This document shows positions 23,244-31,200 of a stretch of DNA of 45,476 bases, one piece after another. The notes beneath the pieces were generated by a model. It saw only the letters and a program-made list of their open reading frames with translations. It was not told where the DNA came from and ran no database searches. Numbering within the stretch: the first letter of the stretch is position 1; the number at the start of each line of letters is the position of its first letter. Source of the stretch: JBKPNZ01 sp046732895 (GTDB lineage Bacteria > Actinomycetota > Thermoleophilia > Solirubrobacterales > 70-9); NCBI GenBank assembly GCA_046732895.1, contig JBKPNZ010000056.1:1-45476 (forward strand), read 5' to 3'. Both the position numbers and the translations under genes were made by a program.

Positions 23244-23270
23244 AGATCTGAGTCGCCACAACTGAGATCT
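23244..23270. terminator. Imperfect hairpin downstream of the SRPBCC gene
   Basis: Two copies of AGATCT (23244-23249 and 23265-23270), each part of an 8-base direct repeat GAGATCTG (23243-23250, 23264-23271). On either strand they fold into a stem of AGATCT, a mismatch and two further pairs around a 9-base loop. It lies 16 bases after the stop of the SRPBCC gene and may end its message. Confidence 0.4.
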
Positions 23271-23286
23271 GGGAATGCCGCAGCGT

Positions 23287-23772
23287 TCAGTCGCTGGCCA
23301 GCAACCGGCAGCCCAGCAGCCTGGCGATGCCCTCGCCGCCGTTGCCCATCACCCAGTCGTGGTTCCACTCGAAGACGGGGCGGGCGAGCGGGGCGATTGC
23401 GTTCATCCATCGCTTGGTGGTCGCGACGTTCCACTCGTAGACGACGGCCGTCACGGCGCCACCCGCGCCGTCCTGCTCGAAGAGGCGCCATCGGCCGGTG
23501 CCGGTCAGCTCACCCGAGGCCTCGCCCTCGAGCAGGACCGGACGCTCCTTCCGGATGGTGCGCATCTCGAAGGTGAGCTCGTAGGGCAGCTTCGACTTCC
23601 AGGTGTAGCGACCCACCTGGCCGATGCCATCCGCGTCCCCGGGAACGACCTCGACGACCCGCTCGACGCCGCGCCACCAGCGCGGCCACTCCTCTGAGTC
23701 GTGGATCGCGTCGAAGACGCGCTCACGCTCGCAGTCGAGGATCCAGGTCGTTAGGAACCGATACTCGGACAC
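23287..23772 (-). CDS. SRPBCC/START-like ligand-binding protein
   Basis: 161 residues from a GTG. Opens with the Bet v 1/polyketide-cyclase pattern (an early strand, then ERERVFDAIHDSEEWPRWWRGV) and ends with the long C-terminal helix (WMNAIAPLARPVFEWNHDWVMGNG) that lines the hydrophobic pocket of the SRPBCC fold. Members bind lipids, polyketides or other hydrophobic ligands; no specific ligand can be read here. No signal peptide. It is the last gene of a minus-strand cluster behind an ASCH gene. Confidence 0.85.
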   Translation of the reverse strand: MSEYRFLTTWILDCERERVFDAIHDSEEWPRWWRGVERVVEVVPGDADGIGQVGRYTWKSKLPYELTFEMRTIRKERPVLLEGEASGELTGTGRWRLFEQDGAGGAVTAVVYEWNVATTKRWMNAIAPLARPVFEWNHDWVMGNGGEGIARLLGCRLLASD

Positions 23773-23823
23773 GCTCAGGGATACGGTGCGTCGGGCCGGC
23801 CGGTTCGGATCATCGAAGCGGGG

Positions 23824-24228
23824 CTAGTTGCGGGAGGGCGTTTCGCCGTTGCCGAAGCTTGGGCCGGCTCTCTCGACGATCTGTGAGAACCGCACCACCG
23901 TCACCGTGTCCTCGAGCGACACCTCGCGGCCGTAGATCTGCTCGAGGAAGCCGATCATCTCCTCGAGCCGGCGGAACTCGGGGTTGTCGTGCTCGATGTC
24001 CCGTGGCGAGAGCTCCTTCACGCGCTTGACCTCGACGTCGTCGATCACGGCGGCGAAGATCTTCTCCCTCGGCGAGTGCTGGTAGCCCACGGTGATCCAC
24101 ACGACGTGCCCGCGCTGGTACTTGCGGGACTTGTCGCCGAGGCGGATCGTCGCCGTCTTCCGCCCGCGGCGGAGCTGGTCGATGAACGCTGGCGAGAAGA
24201 AGTTGAGGGCGTAGAGGCCGGCTGTCAT
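23824..24228 (-). CDS. ASCH domain protein
   Basis: 134 residues. The ASCH fold, related to the RNA-binding PUA domain, is recognisable in KTATIRLGDKSRKYQRGHVV near the N terminus, with the conserved Lys-Thr-x-Thr-x-Arg face, and VEVKRVKELSPRDIEHDN. ASCH proteins are thought to bind RNA or modified nucleosides; one characterised group is amidohydrolases acting on acetylated cytidine, but that activity cannot be claimed here. The first 20 residues are hydrophobic and aromatic (YALNFFSPAFIDQL) without being a signal peptide. A -10 box TAGGCT at 24258-24253 may drive it apart from pcm. Confidence 0.85.
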   Translation of the reverse strand: MTAGLYALNFFSPAFIDQLRRGRKTATIRLGDKSRKYQRGHVVWITVGYQHSPREKIFAAVIDDVEVKRVKELSPRDIEHDNPEFRRLEEMIGFLEQIYGREVSLEDTVTVVRFSQIVERAGPSFGNGETPSRN

Positions 24229-24252
24229 GACGTCGGGGACGAGATCCTCGCC

Positions 24253-24258
24253 AGCCTA
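24253..24258 (-). promoter_or_regulatory. Possible -10 box for the ASCH gene
   Basis: TAGGCT on the minus strand, 24 bases before the ATG at 24228, in the 64-base gap after pcm. Confidence 0.35.
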
Positions 24259-24292
24259 ACGTGATTTCGCCGCGTCAGGGTCCGGCTGTACG

Positions 24293-24967
24293 TCACTCCG
24301 GAAAGCCCTCGGTACCGATCAGGGGGACGAAGCGACAGGGACCGATGAGTGTTCGCTCGAGCCCATCGCCCCTCACCGGATCGACGGCCTCGCCGACCCG
24401 TCGGAACAGGGTCAGCATGTCCGCACGGCGCTCGGCGATCGGGACGACGAGCCGCCCGCCGGGAGCCAGCTGGCTGATGAGGTTGCGGGGCAGGCCGGGC
24501 GCCGTCGCGTGCACGGCGATGGCGTCGAACGGAGCGCGCTCGGGGAGGCCGCCGCTGCCATCGGCGACGACGACCTCGGCGTTGTCCACTCCCTGACCGG
24601 CGATCGCCCCGCGGGCTCGCGCAGCCAAGGGCGCCACCCGCTCGATGCTCACGACCTGGCCGGCCAGCTTCGCCAGGACGCAGGTCGAGTAGCCGGAACC
24701 CGTGCCGATCTCGAGCACCGTCTCGCCGGGCTCGGGAGCCAGCGCTTCGCAGATCGCCGCCACGATCCATGGCTGCGAGATCGTCTGCCCATGGCCGATC
24801 GGCAACGCCGAGTCGGCGTACGCCCGGCGCCGATGCTCCTCTGGGACGAAGACCTCCCGCGGGACCTCTGCCATGGCCGCGAGCACCCGCTCGTCCTCGA
24901 TGCCTCGGCGGCGCAGCTGGCGCTCCACCATCGCCAGGCGCTGCGCCGCGAAGTCGCGGTCGCCCAT
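24293..24967 (-). CDS. pcm: Protein-L-isoaspartate O-methyltransferase
   Basis: 224 residues. The SAM-binding motif I is VLEIGTGSGYSTCVLAKLAG (about 80-99). The family's substrate region PIGHGQTISQPWIVA precedes it, and FDAIAVHATAPGLP is motif II. It methylates L-isoaspartyl residues formed by ageing of proteins, starting their repair. It begins four bases after the stop of the Crp/Fnr regulator and is surely co-transcribed with it; joint control would link protein repair to the signal sensed by the regulator. Confidence 0.95.
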   Translation of the reverse strand: MGDRDFAAQRLAMVERQLRRRGIEDERVLAAMAEVPREVFVPEEHRRRAYADSALPIGHGQTISQPWIVAAICEALAPEPGETVLEIGTGSGYSTCVLAKLAGQVVSIERVAPLAARARGAIAGQGVDNAEVVVADGSGGLPERAPFDAIAVHATAPGLPRNLISQLAPGGRLVVPIAERRADMLTLFRRVGEAVDPVRGDGLERTLIGPCRFVPLIGTEGFPE

Positions 24968-24971
24968 CGGC

Positions 24972-25655
24972 TCAGAAGATGTAGGCGCGCAGCCGCCGCG
25001 GCTCGATGATCGTGACCCGGCCGCGGCCCACCCTGACGACGCCGGCGCGCTCGAGCGTGGCCAGAAACCGGCTGACGCTCTCGCGCGAGGTGCCGGCGAG
25101 CTGCGCGAGGTCGGCCTGCGTCATCCGCACGGTGATTCCCTCGCGGCCCTCCGGAAGGGACTCCTCTGCGATCAGCTGGGAGAGCACGCCGGCGACCCGG
25201 CTCGGAACCGTCTGAAACGACTGACGGGCGACCCGCTCGTTCGTCTCGCGCAGGCGCCGGACCAGGGCGACGATGAGCTTGACCGCGATCTCGGAGTGCT
25301 CGGCGAGGAGGCGGCGCACATCCGAGGCGGGGAGGGCGAGAAGCTCGGACTCGGCGAGAGTCTCGACGCTCGCCGAGCGGGTCCCGCCGTCGAGCATCGC
25401 GAGCTCCCCGAAGATGTCACCGGGCGCGAGCGTCGCGAGCGCGATCGCGCGGCCATCGGAGTGCTCGCGCGTCACCCGCAGGTCGCCGCTGCGCACGATG
25501 TAGCAGGCGTCCGACGAGTCCCCCTCGTGGAAGACCCGGACGTTCGGAGGGAACGAGCGGGGAACCGCAACGTCGGCGATCCGCTGCAACTCCGGTCCCG
25601 AGAGCTCTGCGAACAGCGGGACTCGCCGCAGCAACTCGAGGTTCTCATCGCTCAC
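24972..25655 (-). CDS. Crp/Fnr family transcriptional regulator
   Basis: 227 residues. N-terminal cyclic-nucleotide-binding beta-barrel with the phosphate-binding cassette GDIFGELAMLDGGTRSASVE (about 93-112), a long dimer helix, then a winged helix-turn-helix with MTQADLAQLAGTSRESVSRF as recognition region. The Gly-Glu-Leu and Arg-Ser-Ala residues that hold cAMP in CRP are present, so a cyclic nucleotide ligand is plausible. No FNR-type cysteine cluster is seen. GTG start with GGAGG seven bases upstream, and GATAAT at 25680-25675 as a likely -10 box. Confidence 0.93.
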   Translation of the reverse strand: MSDENLELLRRVPLFAELSGPELQRIADVAVPRSFPPNVRVFHEGDSSDACYIVRSGDLRVTREHSDGRAIALATLAPGDIFGELAMLDGGTRSASVETLAESELLALPASDVRRLLAEHSEIAVKLIVALVRRLRETNERVARQSFQTVPSRVAGVLSQLIAEESLPEGREGITVRMTQADLAQLAGTSRESVSRFLATLERAGVVRVGRGRVTIIEPRRLRAYIF

Positions 25656-25674
25656 TCCTCCACCTCCAGGGCCG

Positions 25675-25680
25675 ATTATC
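25675..25680 (-). promoter_or_regulatory. -10 box of the crp-pcm operon
   Basis: GATAAT on the minus strand, about 20 bases before the GTG of the Crp/Fnr gene; transcription would begin near 25667 and leave a short leader carrying the Shine-Dalgarno sequence. Confidence 0.5.
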
Positions 25681-25691
25681 CCTGTCTGCCC

Positions 25692-26453
25692 TCAGCGCTG
25701 GCAGGTGGGGCACCAGTAGGCGATCCGGTTCGCGTCGCCCTGGCCGCGCGAGCGAATCGGCGTTCCACACCGCGGACACGGCCTGCCGGCGGTGCGGTAG
25801 ATCGACCGAGGGCGGCGTCCGCGGTCCAGGGCCACGCGCATGACGTGCTGGCTCGCGCGGATGACCCGCTCGGCCTCGTCGGGCTCGAGCTCGTCCACTC
25901 GACGCCACGGGCTCAGCCGCGCGGCGAAGCATGCCTCGGTGCGAATCGCGTTGCCGATCCCGGCGACGATCCGCTGGTCGAGGAGGGCATCTCCCACCTC
26001 CCGCCCCGCGCCCGCGCTCAGGAGCCACCCCGCCGCCGCCTGCGGATCGAATCCCGGGCCCAGCGGGTCGGGACCGAGTTGACTGAGCCCGGGATCGTTG
26101 CGTGCCCGCGACTCGCTCACGAGGCGCAGGATCCTGCCGCCGAACTGCGCCGCCACCCCGTGGGCGGCCCCGAGCACGAGCCAGGCCCGGCCGCGCGGCG
26201 GCGGGCCGTCGCCGCGGATCACGAGCCTGCCGTGGATCCCGAGGTGGCTGTGGACGACGAGGTCGCCCGAGAAGTGGCCGAGCAGATGCTTGCCGCGCGC
26301 CTCCGCGCGCTCGAGGGTGCGCCCGCGCAGCTCCCCGGCGCGGTTGTGGAGCGGCGAGCGTGGGTCGGGCGCCTCGGTGAGGACGAGCTCGCGGCCGCCC
26401 AGCGCTGCGTTCAGACGGGCTGCGGCGCGGTGGATCGTGTCGCCTTCGGGCAC
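25692..26453 (-). CDS. Fpg/Nei family DNA glycosylase (Nei2-like)
   Basis: 253 residues. The catalytic N terminus MPEGDTIHRAAARLNAALGG carries Pro2 and Glu3 of the Fpg/Nei bifunctional glycosylase/AP lyase; PEGDT is typical of actinobacterial Nei2 rather than MutM (PELPE). The helix-two-turn-helix is in LLDQRIVAGIGNAIRTEACF, and the zinc finger is complete: CPRCGTP then CPTCQR at the C terminus. It removes oxidised pyrimidines and nicks the DNA. The start lies inside the upstream half-GNAT gene (43-base overlap), so it is translated as part of that operon. Confidence 0.93.
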   Translation of the reverse strand: MPEGDTIHRAAARLNAALGGRELVLTEAPDPRSPLHNRAGELRGRTLERAEARGKHLLGHFSGDLVVHSHLGIHGRLVIRGDGPPPRGRAWLVLGAAHGVAAQFGGRILRLVSESRARNDPGLSQLGPDPLGPGFDPQAAAGWLLSAGAGREVGDALLDQRIVAGIGNAIRTEACFAARLSPWRRVDELEPDEAERVIRASQHVMRVALDRGRRPRSIYRTAGRPCPRCGTPIRSRGQGDANRIAYWCPTCQR

Positions 26454-26734
26454 TCACGCAGCTTGCCATGCCCGGATGGCGTGCCATGCGAGGCCTCCAG
26501 CTGGTCGGCGCGAAGCTCGAGCAGATCGAGGATCGCGACGGTGTGGCGGAACGGGTCCCCGATCCTTGCGCGGTCCCCCAGGGTCAGCGCGGCGATCACC
26601 TCGCCGTCCACCTCGGCGAGGAGCGCCGCGCCGCCGGGCATGGGCATCGAGTCGAGCGCGGCGAGCCGGTACAGGGCGGCGCCATCCTCGGCCTCGGCAA
26701 GGCGGAGAACGACGGCTTCACCGGTGTCGCTCAT
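26411..26734 (-). CDS. Small protein resembling half a GNAT domain
   Basis: 107 residues from the ATG at 26734, overlapping the stop of the GNAT gene (ATGA). The sequence VVLRLAEAEDGAALYRLAAL, then GGAALLAEVDGEVIAALTLG looks like the first helix and strands of a GNAT fold, but the acetyl-CoA loop (R/QxxGxG/A) is missing and the chain then turns into a short helix (TVAILDLLELRADQL) and a Cys-containing basic tail. I recall short proteins of this form in actinobacteria, all without function. Its end overlaps the Nei-type glycosylase start by 43 bases. Confidence 0.65.
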   Translation of the reverse strand: MSDTGEAVVLRLAEAEDGAALYRLAALDSMPMPGGAALLAEVDGEVIAALTLGDRARIGDPFRHTVAILDLLELRADQLEASHGTPSGHGKLRECPKATRSTAPQPV

Positions 26735-27249
26735 GCCCGCTCCCGGCGCTCGTAGTGCTGCATGAGGATCGGCCGGCCCCAGCCGGAGAAGCGGCGCGTC
26801 TCGACGATCTCGAAGCCCAGAGACCGATAGAGCTGTCCGGCGGCGCGCAACTCGCTGAAGGTCCACAGGTCGACCAGCTCAAGCCCGGAGGCGTCGGCGA
26901 GCTCGACAACCTCGGTCACCATGCGGCGACCGATTCCGCGACCGCGGAGGGCGGGGTCGACCAGGACCCACCGCACCCTGCCGTGCTGGGGACCCTCGAT
27001 CGTCAGCCCCACGCTGCCGGCAAAGCGTCCATCCTGCTCGGCGATGCGGATCGCTCCCCGCTCGGGCCATCCGCTCTCCACCGCCGCGACGAGAGTCTCG
27101 GCCACCCCCGCCTCGAAGCGCGCGTCGAGTCCGTACTCGGCGGCGTAGAGGACCCCGTGCAGGCGCGTAATGGCCCCGATGTCCCCGGCCCGCAGGTCGT
27201 TTCGGACGGTCCCGCGTGCCTCGGTCTGCTCGTCCTCGAGCTTCAGCAT
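26731..27249 (-). CDS. GNAT family N-acetyltransferase
   Basis: 172 residues. Complete GNAT domain: RLHGVLYAAEYGLDARFEAG near the start, acetyl-CoA loop VDPALRGRGIGRRMVTEVVE, and SLGFEIVETRRFSGWG as the last strand. The opening block is the one found in the acetyltransferase half of MarR-GNAT fusion proteins, so this is likely the same family without its DNA-binding half; a LysR gene lies divergently instead. Substrate unknown. First gene of an operon with the half-GNAT and Nei-type glycosylase; GATAAC at about 27277-27272 may be its -10 box. Confidence 0.88.
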   Translation of the reverse strand: MLKLEDEQTEARGTVRNDLRAGDIGAITRLHGVLYAAEYGLDARFEAGVAETLVAAVESGWPERGAIRIAEQDGRFAGSVGLTIEGPQHGRVRWVLVDPALRGRGIGRRMVTEVVELADASGLELVDLWTFSELRAAGQLYRSLGFEIVETRRFSGWGRPILMQHYERRERA

Positions 27250-27301
27250 GCATCAATTGTCGGCGCTTCCAGTTATCGTCGCAACATGAAGTCGTGTTGT
27301 G

Positions 27302-27324
27302 ATTCATCACGATTTGCGATGAAT
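27302..27324. promoter_or_regulatory. LysR-type operator between lysR and GNAT genes
   Basis: ATTCATC-N9-GATGAAT, a perfect 7-bp inverted repeat with the T-N11-A geometry of LysR-family recognition sites. It ends seven bases before the lysR ATG. A second overlapping inverted repeat, GTGAT-TC-ATCAC (27299-27310), adjoins it. The 82-base divergent spacer contains nothing else evident. Confidence 0.7.
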
Positions 27325-27331
27325 TAGCTGA

Positions 27332-28237
27332 ATGGAGCTCCGCCAACTCCGCTACTTCGCCTCGGTTGCCCGGCAGGGCAGCTTCACCCGCGCCGCCGAC
27401 GAGCTCCATGTGGCCCAGTCCGCCGTCTCGCAGCAGGTGCGGCGGCTGGAGGCCGAGCTCGGCGTCGAGCTCTTCGCGCGGACGACCCGACGCGTCGAGA
27501 TGACCGAGGCGGGCGAGATCACGCTGGCTCGCGCCTCGCGTGTCCTCGCCGAGGTCGAGGCCCTGGGCAGCGAGCTCGATGAGCTGAGCGGCCTCGTGAG
27601 GGGCCACCTAACCGTTGGCGGGATGCTCCCCGCCGGCGGCATCGACCTGCCGGAGCTGCTCCTGCGCTTCAACAAGCTCCACCCGAACGTCGAGCTCGGG
27701 CTGCGCGAGGGCACGGCACCGGTCGTCGCACAGCAGGTCCAGCGCGATGAGATCGACGTCGCCATTGCGATGTTCGAGCCCGACGACGTCCCGGCGGGCC
27801 TCGCCTACCGCCGGCTCGGCGAGGAGGCGCTGGTCGTCGGGATGGCCCCGGACGACAGGCTCAGCGGCCGGCGACGCGTACGCCTGAGCGATCTCGAGGG
27901 CCGCTCGTTCGTCGCCTTTCGCGAGAACGCCGCGGTCCGCGCGACGGTCGACGAGGCGCTGCGCTCCGCGTCGGTCGCGGTTCGCATCGCGTTCGAGACG
28001 AACGACCTTGCGATGATGAGGGCCGTCGTCGCCCGCGGGCTTGGCATCGCGATCGTGCCCGAGACCGTGGCCGCGACGACCGGTCCCGACCTGGCGTGGC
28101 GGCCGCTCTCCCCAGGGCTGAAGCGGACGGTGGCGCTCTTGTGGCGCGAGGCGCGGCGCCAGCCGCCGGCCACGGCGGCGTTCATCGCCTTCGTCGAGCG
28201 CGTCGTCGCCCAGCGCGCCCAGACCGCAGGCGCGTGA
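27332..28237 (+). CDS. LysR family transcriptional regulator
   Basis: 301 residues. N-terminal winged helix-turn-helix MELRQLRYFASVARQGSFTR with AADELHVAQSAVSQQVRRLE as recognition helix, then the linker helix and two alpha/beta effector subdomains (RGHLTVGGMLPAGGIDLPEL, VVARGLGIAIVPE). A classical autoregulated activator/repressor. Divergent from the GNAT-Nei operon across a shared operator, so that operon is its most likely target. Effector unknown. Its stop abuts the stop of lhr. Confidence 0.94.
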   Translation: MELRQLRYFASVARQGSFTRAADELHVAQSAVSQQVRRLEAELGVELFARTTRRVEMTEAGEITLARASRVLAEVEALGSELDELSGLVRGHLTVGGMLPAGGIDLPELLLRFNKLHPNVELGLREGTAPVVAQQVQRDEIDVAIAMFEPDDVPAGLAYRRLGEEALVVGMAPDDRLSGRRRVRLSDLEGRSFVAFRENAAVRATVDEALRSASVAVRIAFETNDLAMMRAVVARGLGIAIVPETVAATTGPDLAWRPLSPGLKRTVALLWREARRQPPATAAFIAFVERVVAQRAQTAGA

Positions 28238-31200
28238 TCAGGCGGCGCTGGCGACCAGCCGCCGCGGCTGGCGGCTGAAGCCGGCCTCGACCAGGACCTC
28301 CTCGAGGCCGGAGCCGATCACGGCCTCGCCGTCCACCCGCTCGATCGCCAGCTTGGGCACGAGGCCCGCGTGCGCGGCGTCCGCGAGCTCGCGGATCGCG
28401 CTCGCAAGGTCGTCGCCGTCCAGGTGGCCAAATCGCAGGATGCCGCGACCCCCGCGCTCGACGTAGAGAGTGGGCGCCCCGTCGCGGAGCAGAACGTAGG
28501 CCCCGGGCGTGCGCGAGGGTCTGCGCCCCCCGCGCGAGCCGTCGCCGTCACCGCGCTTGGGCCAGCCGAGCGCCGCACCGTACGGCTGCGCCGGGTCCGT
28601 GGCCGCGAGCACCTGGTAGTTGCCGTCCGCGGGGGGAAGCCCGCGGAGGCGCTCGATGGCTCCGGCGAGGGCGAATTGGGCGCCGCCCTGGCCCTCGACG
28701 AAGTAGCCCCTCCGGGCGGTCCCGAGCATCTCGAGGTTCGAGAGCTCGCCGTAGAGGGCCGAGAATCCGCCGGGGACGCCCTCGGCAAGCACCGTCTCGC
28801 GCGTGACGATGCCGTAGCGCTCGAGCATCAGCTCCGCCTGGGCGCGCAGCTTCGGCCCCGAGGACGGCGCGTTGGCGAAGAGCGAGGCCGTGAGCGACCA
28901 GCGGCCCTGGACGGTCTGCCCCGTCCCGGAGCGGCGCGACGCGAAGCGGCGGCCGCGCCGGGCCGCGGCCTGCACGGCGGAGAGGCGCCGGGCTCGCAGC
29001 GGCGCGAAGGCGTCGTTCGTCACCTCGCCTGCCCAGGCGAGGTCCCAGAGCGCCTCGTGAAGCTCCTCGGGCGAGAACTCGAGCTCCGTGACCAGGTCGA
29101 GCCAGAACCGGGGCGCATCCCCGAGGCACTCGCGGATCGCATCGTGGGGCTCACCCTCGGGCGAATCCAGCTTGGCGTTCGCGGGCGGCGGGCCCGCCAC
29201 CCGCACGTCCTCACGGAAGTAGAGCGCTACTCGCCCCGAGCGGGCGACCGCGCCCGCGCCGACCCAGACGATCTCGCCGCCGGTCGAGAGCTGGTCGAGC
29301 CACGCCGGGCTGTAGGCGCCCAGCCGGCGGGGGAGGACGTCGCGCTCCCAGACCTCGGGGGTGAGCGCCACCCCCTGCAGCGCCACGAGCGCATCGCGCA
29401 GGCGATCGGGGCCTGCGCCCGCCGGGCGATGCGCGTCGACGTTCTGCCAGGCGGGCAGAAAGCGGCCGAGCTCCTGGCGATCGACGGCCTCAGCCTCGGA
29501 GCGCAGGTGAGCAAGGCTCGCGCGGCGGACCCGACGCAGCACGTCGGCGTCGCACCATTCGCGCTCGCTGCCTCCGGGGAGGAGCTCGCCGCGCACCAGC
29601 CCGCCGGTTCGCTCGAGCTCGCGCAGCGCTGGAGCCGGATCGACCCCGTAGCGCGCCGCGAGTTGCGCGGTCGGGAACGGCCCATGAGTCCGGGCATAGC
29701 GGCGCACGAGCGCAGCCATCGGCTCGGTCACCTCCTCGAGGAACGACTCGGGCAGACCCGCGGGCGGCGGGACACCGAGGGCATCGCGGAAGAGGGCGGC
29801 GTCCTCGGCGGCGATCCAGCGCTCCTCGCCTCCGATCCGCACGCGCACGGCGCTTCGCTCGCGTTCGAGCTTCTGGAGCATCGAAGCCGCGGAGTAGCCC
29901 TCGGCAACACGCGCCTCGCACTCCTCCTCGGTCAGGTCGCCAAGGCGGCGCAGGATCTGCTGGAGCGCATCGCGATCCTGAGCGCGGGCCTGCTCGGTCA
30001 GATGCTGAAGCGAGGCCTCGACGTCCTCGAGCGCCTCCGGGTCGATCAGTTCCCGCAGCTCCTCCTGGCCCAGCAGCTCTCGCAGGAGCTCGCGGTCGAG
30101 GGCCAGAGCGGCGGCTCGCCTTTCGGCGTTCGGCGTGTCGCCCTCGTACATGTACGTGGCGACGTAGTCGAAGAGCAGGGACGAGGCGAACGGCGAGGCA
30201 GTCGGCGTCTCGACTTCGACCAGCGAGACCTTGCGCGAGTGCAGGTCGCGCAGCAGCGACTCGAGGGCCGGCAGGTCGAGAACGTCCCGCATGCATTCGC
30301 GGTAGGTCTCGAGGATCACCGGGAAGCGCGGAAAGTCCTTCGCGACCTCGAGCAGCGACTGCGCCTTGAGGCGCTGCTGCCACAGCGGGGTGCGCTTGCC
30401 GGGATACGCCCGCGGCAGGAGCAGCGAGCGGGCGGCGTTCTCGCGGAAACGAGCGCCGAAGAGCGCCGAGCCGCCCAGTTCGCGCACGACGAGGTCCTCG
30501 ACCTCGTCGGCCTCGAGCAGGACGAGGTCCGCAGCCGGCGCCTCGTCGGAGTCCGGGAGATGGATCACGATGCCGTCGTCCGACCAGATCGCATCGGCCT
30601 CGATGTCCTGTTCCTCGCGGATCTTGCGAGCGAGCGCTATGCCCCAGGCCGCGTGGACCCGGCCGCCCCATGGCGAGAGCACGCAGAGGCGCCAGTCGCC
30701 GATTTCGTCGCGGAAGCGCTCGATCACCACGGTCTCGTCGGAGGGAACGACCCGCGTGGCCGCCTGCTGCTCGCGCAGGTAGGCGACGAGGTTCTCGGCG
30801 GCGCGGCGGTCGAGGTCGTACTCCTTCGCGAGCTTCTTCGGATCCGCGCTCACAGCCTCGCGAGCGAACTCGCCGATCGCGCGCCCGAGCTCGGCGGGGC
30901 GCCCGATGCCGTCGCCCTTCCAGAAGGGAACGGCCCCCGGGACGCCCGGCGCCGGGGTCACGACGACGCGGTCGCGAGTGATGTCCTCGATCCGCCAGGT
31001 GGTGGCGCCCAGCAGGAAGGTCTGCCCGGGCCGGGCCTCGTAGACCATCTCCTCGTCGAGCTCACCCACGCGGCGGCCGTCCGGCAGATGCACACCGTAG
31101 AGGCCGCGGTCGGGGATGGTGCCGGCATTCGTGACGGCGAGCTGGCGCGCGCCCTTGCGCCCGCGAACGGTGCCCTCGGTTCGGTCCCAGACGACCCGCG

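Noticed and set aside
23199..23286. Possible small RNA or tRNA downstream of the CIRCE element
   Set aside because: No cloverleaf or T-loop consensus; the AGATCT hairpin is better explained as a 3' end of the SRPBCC message.
24702..26765. A 687-codon plus-strand open frame
   Set aside because: Antisense to pcm, the Crp/Fnr gene and the Nei-type glycosylase, all of which have clear motifs.
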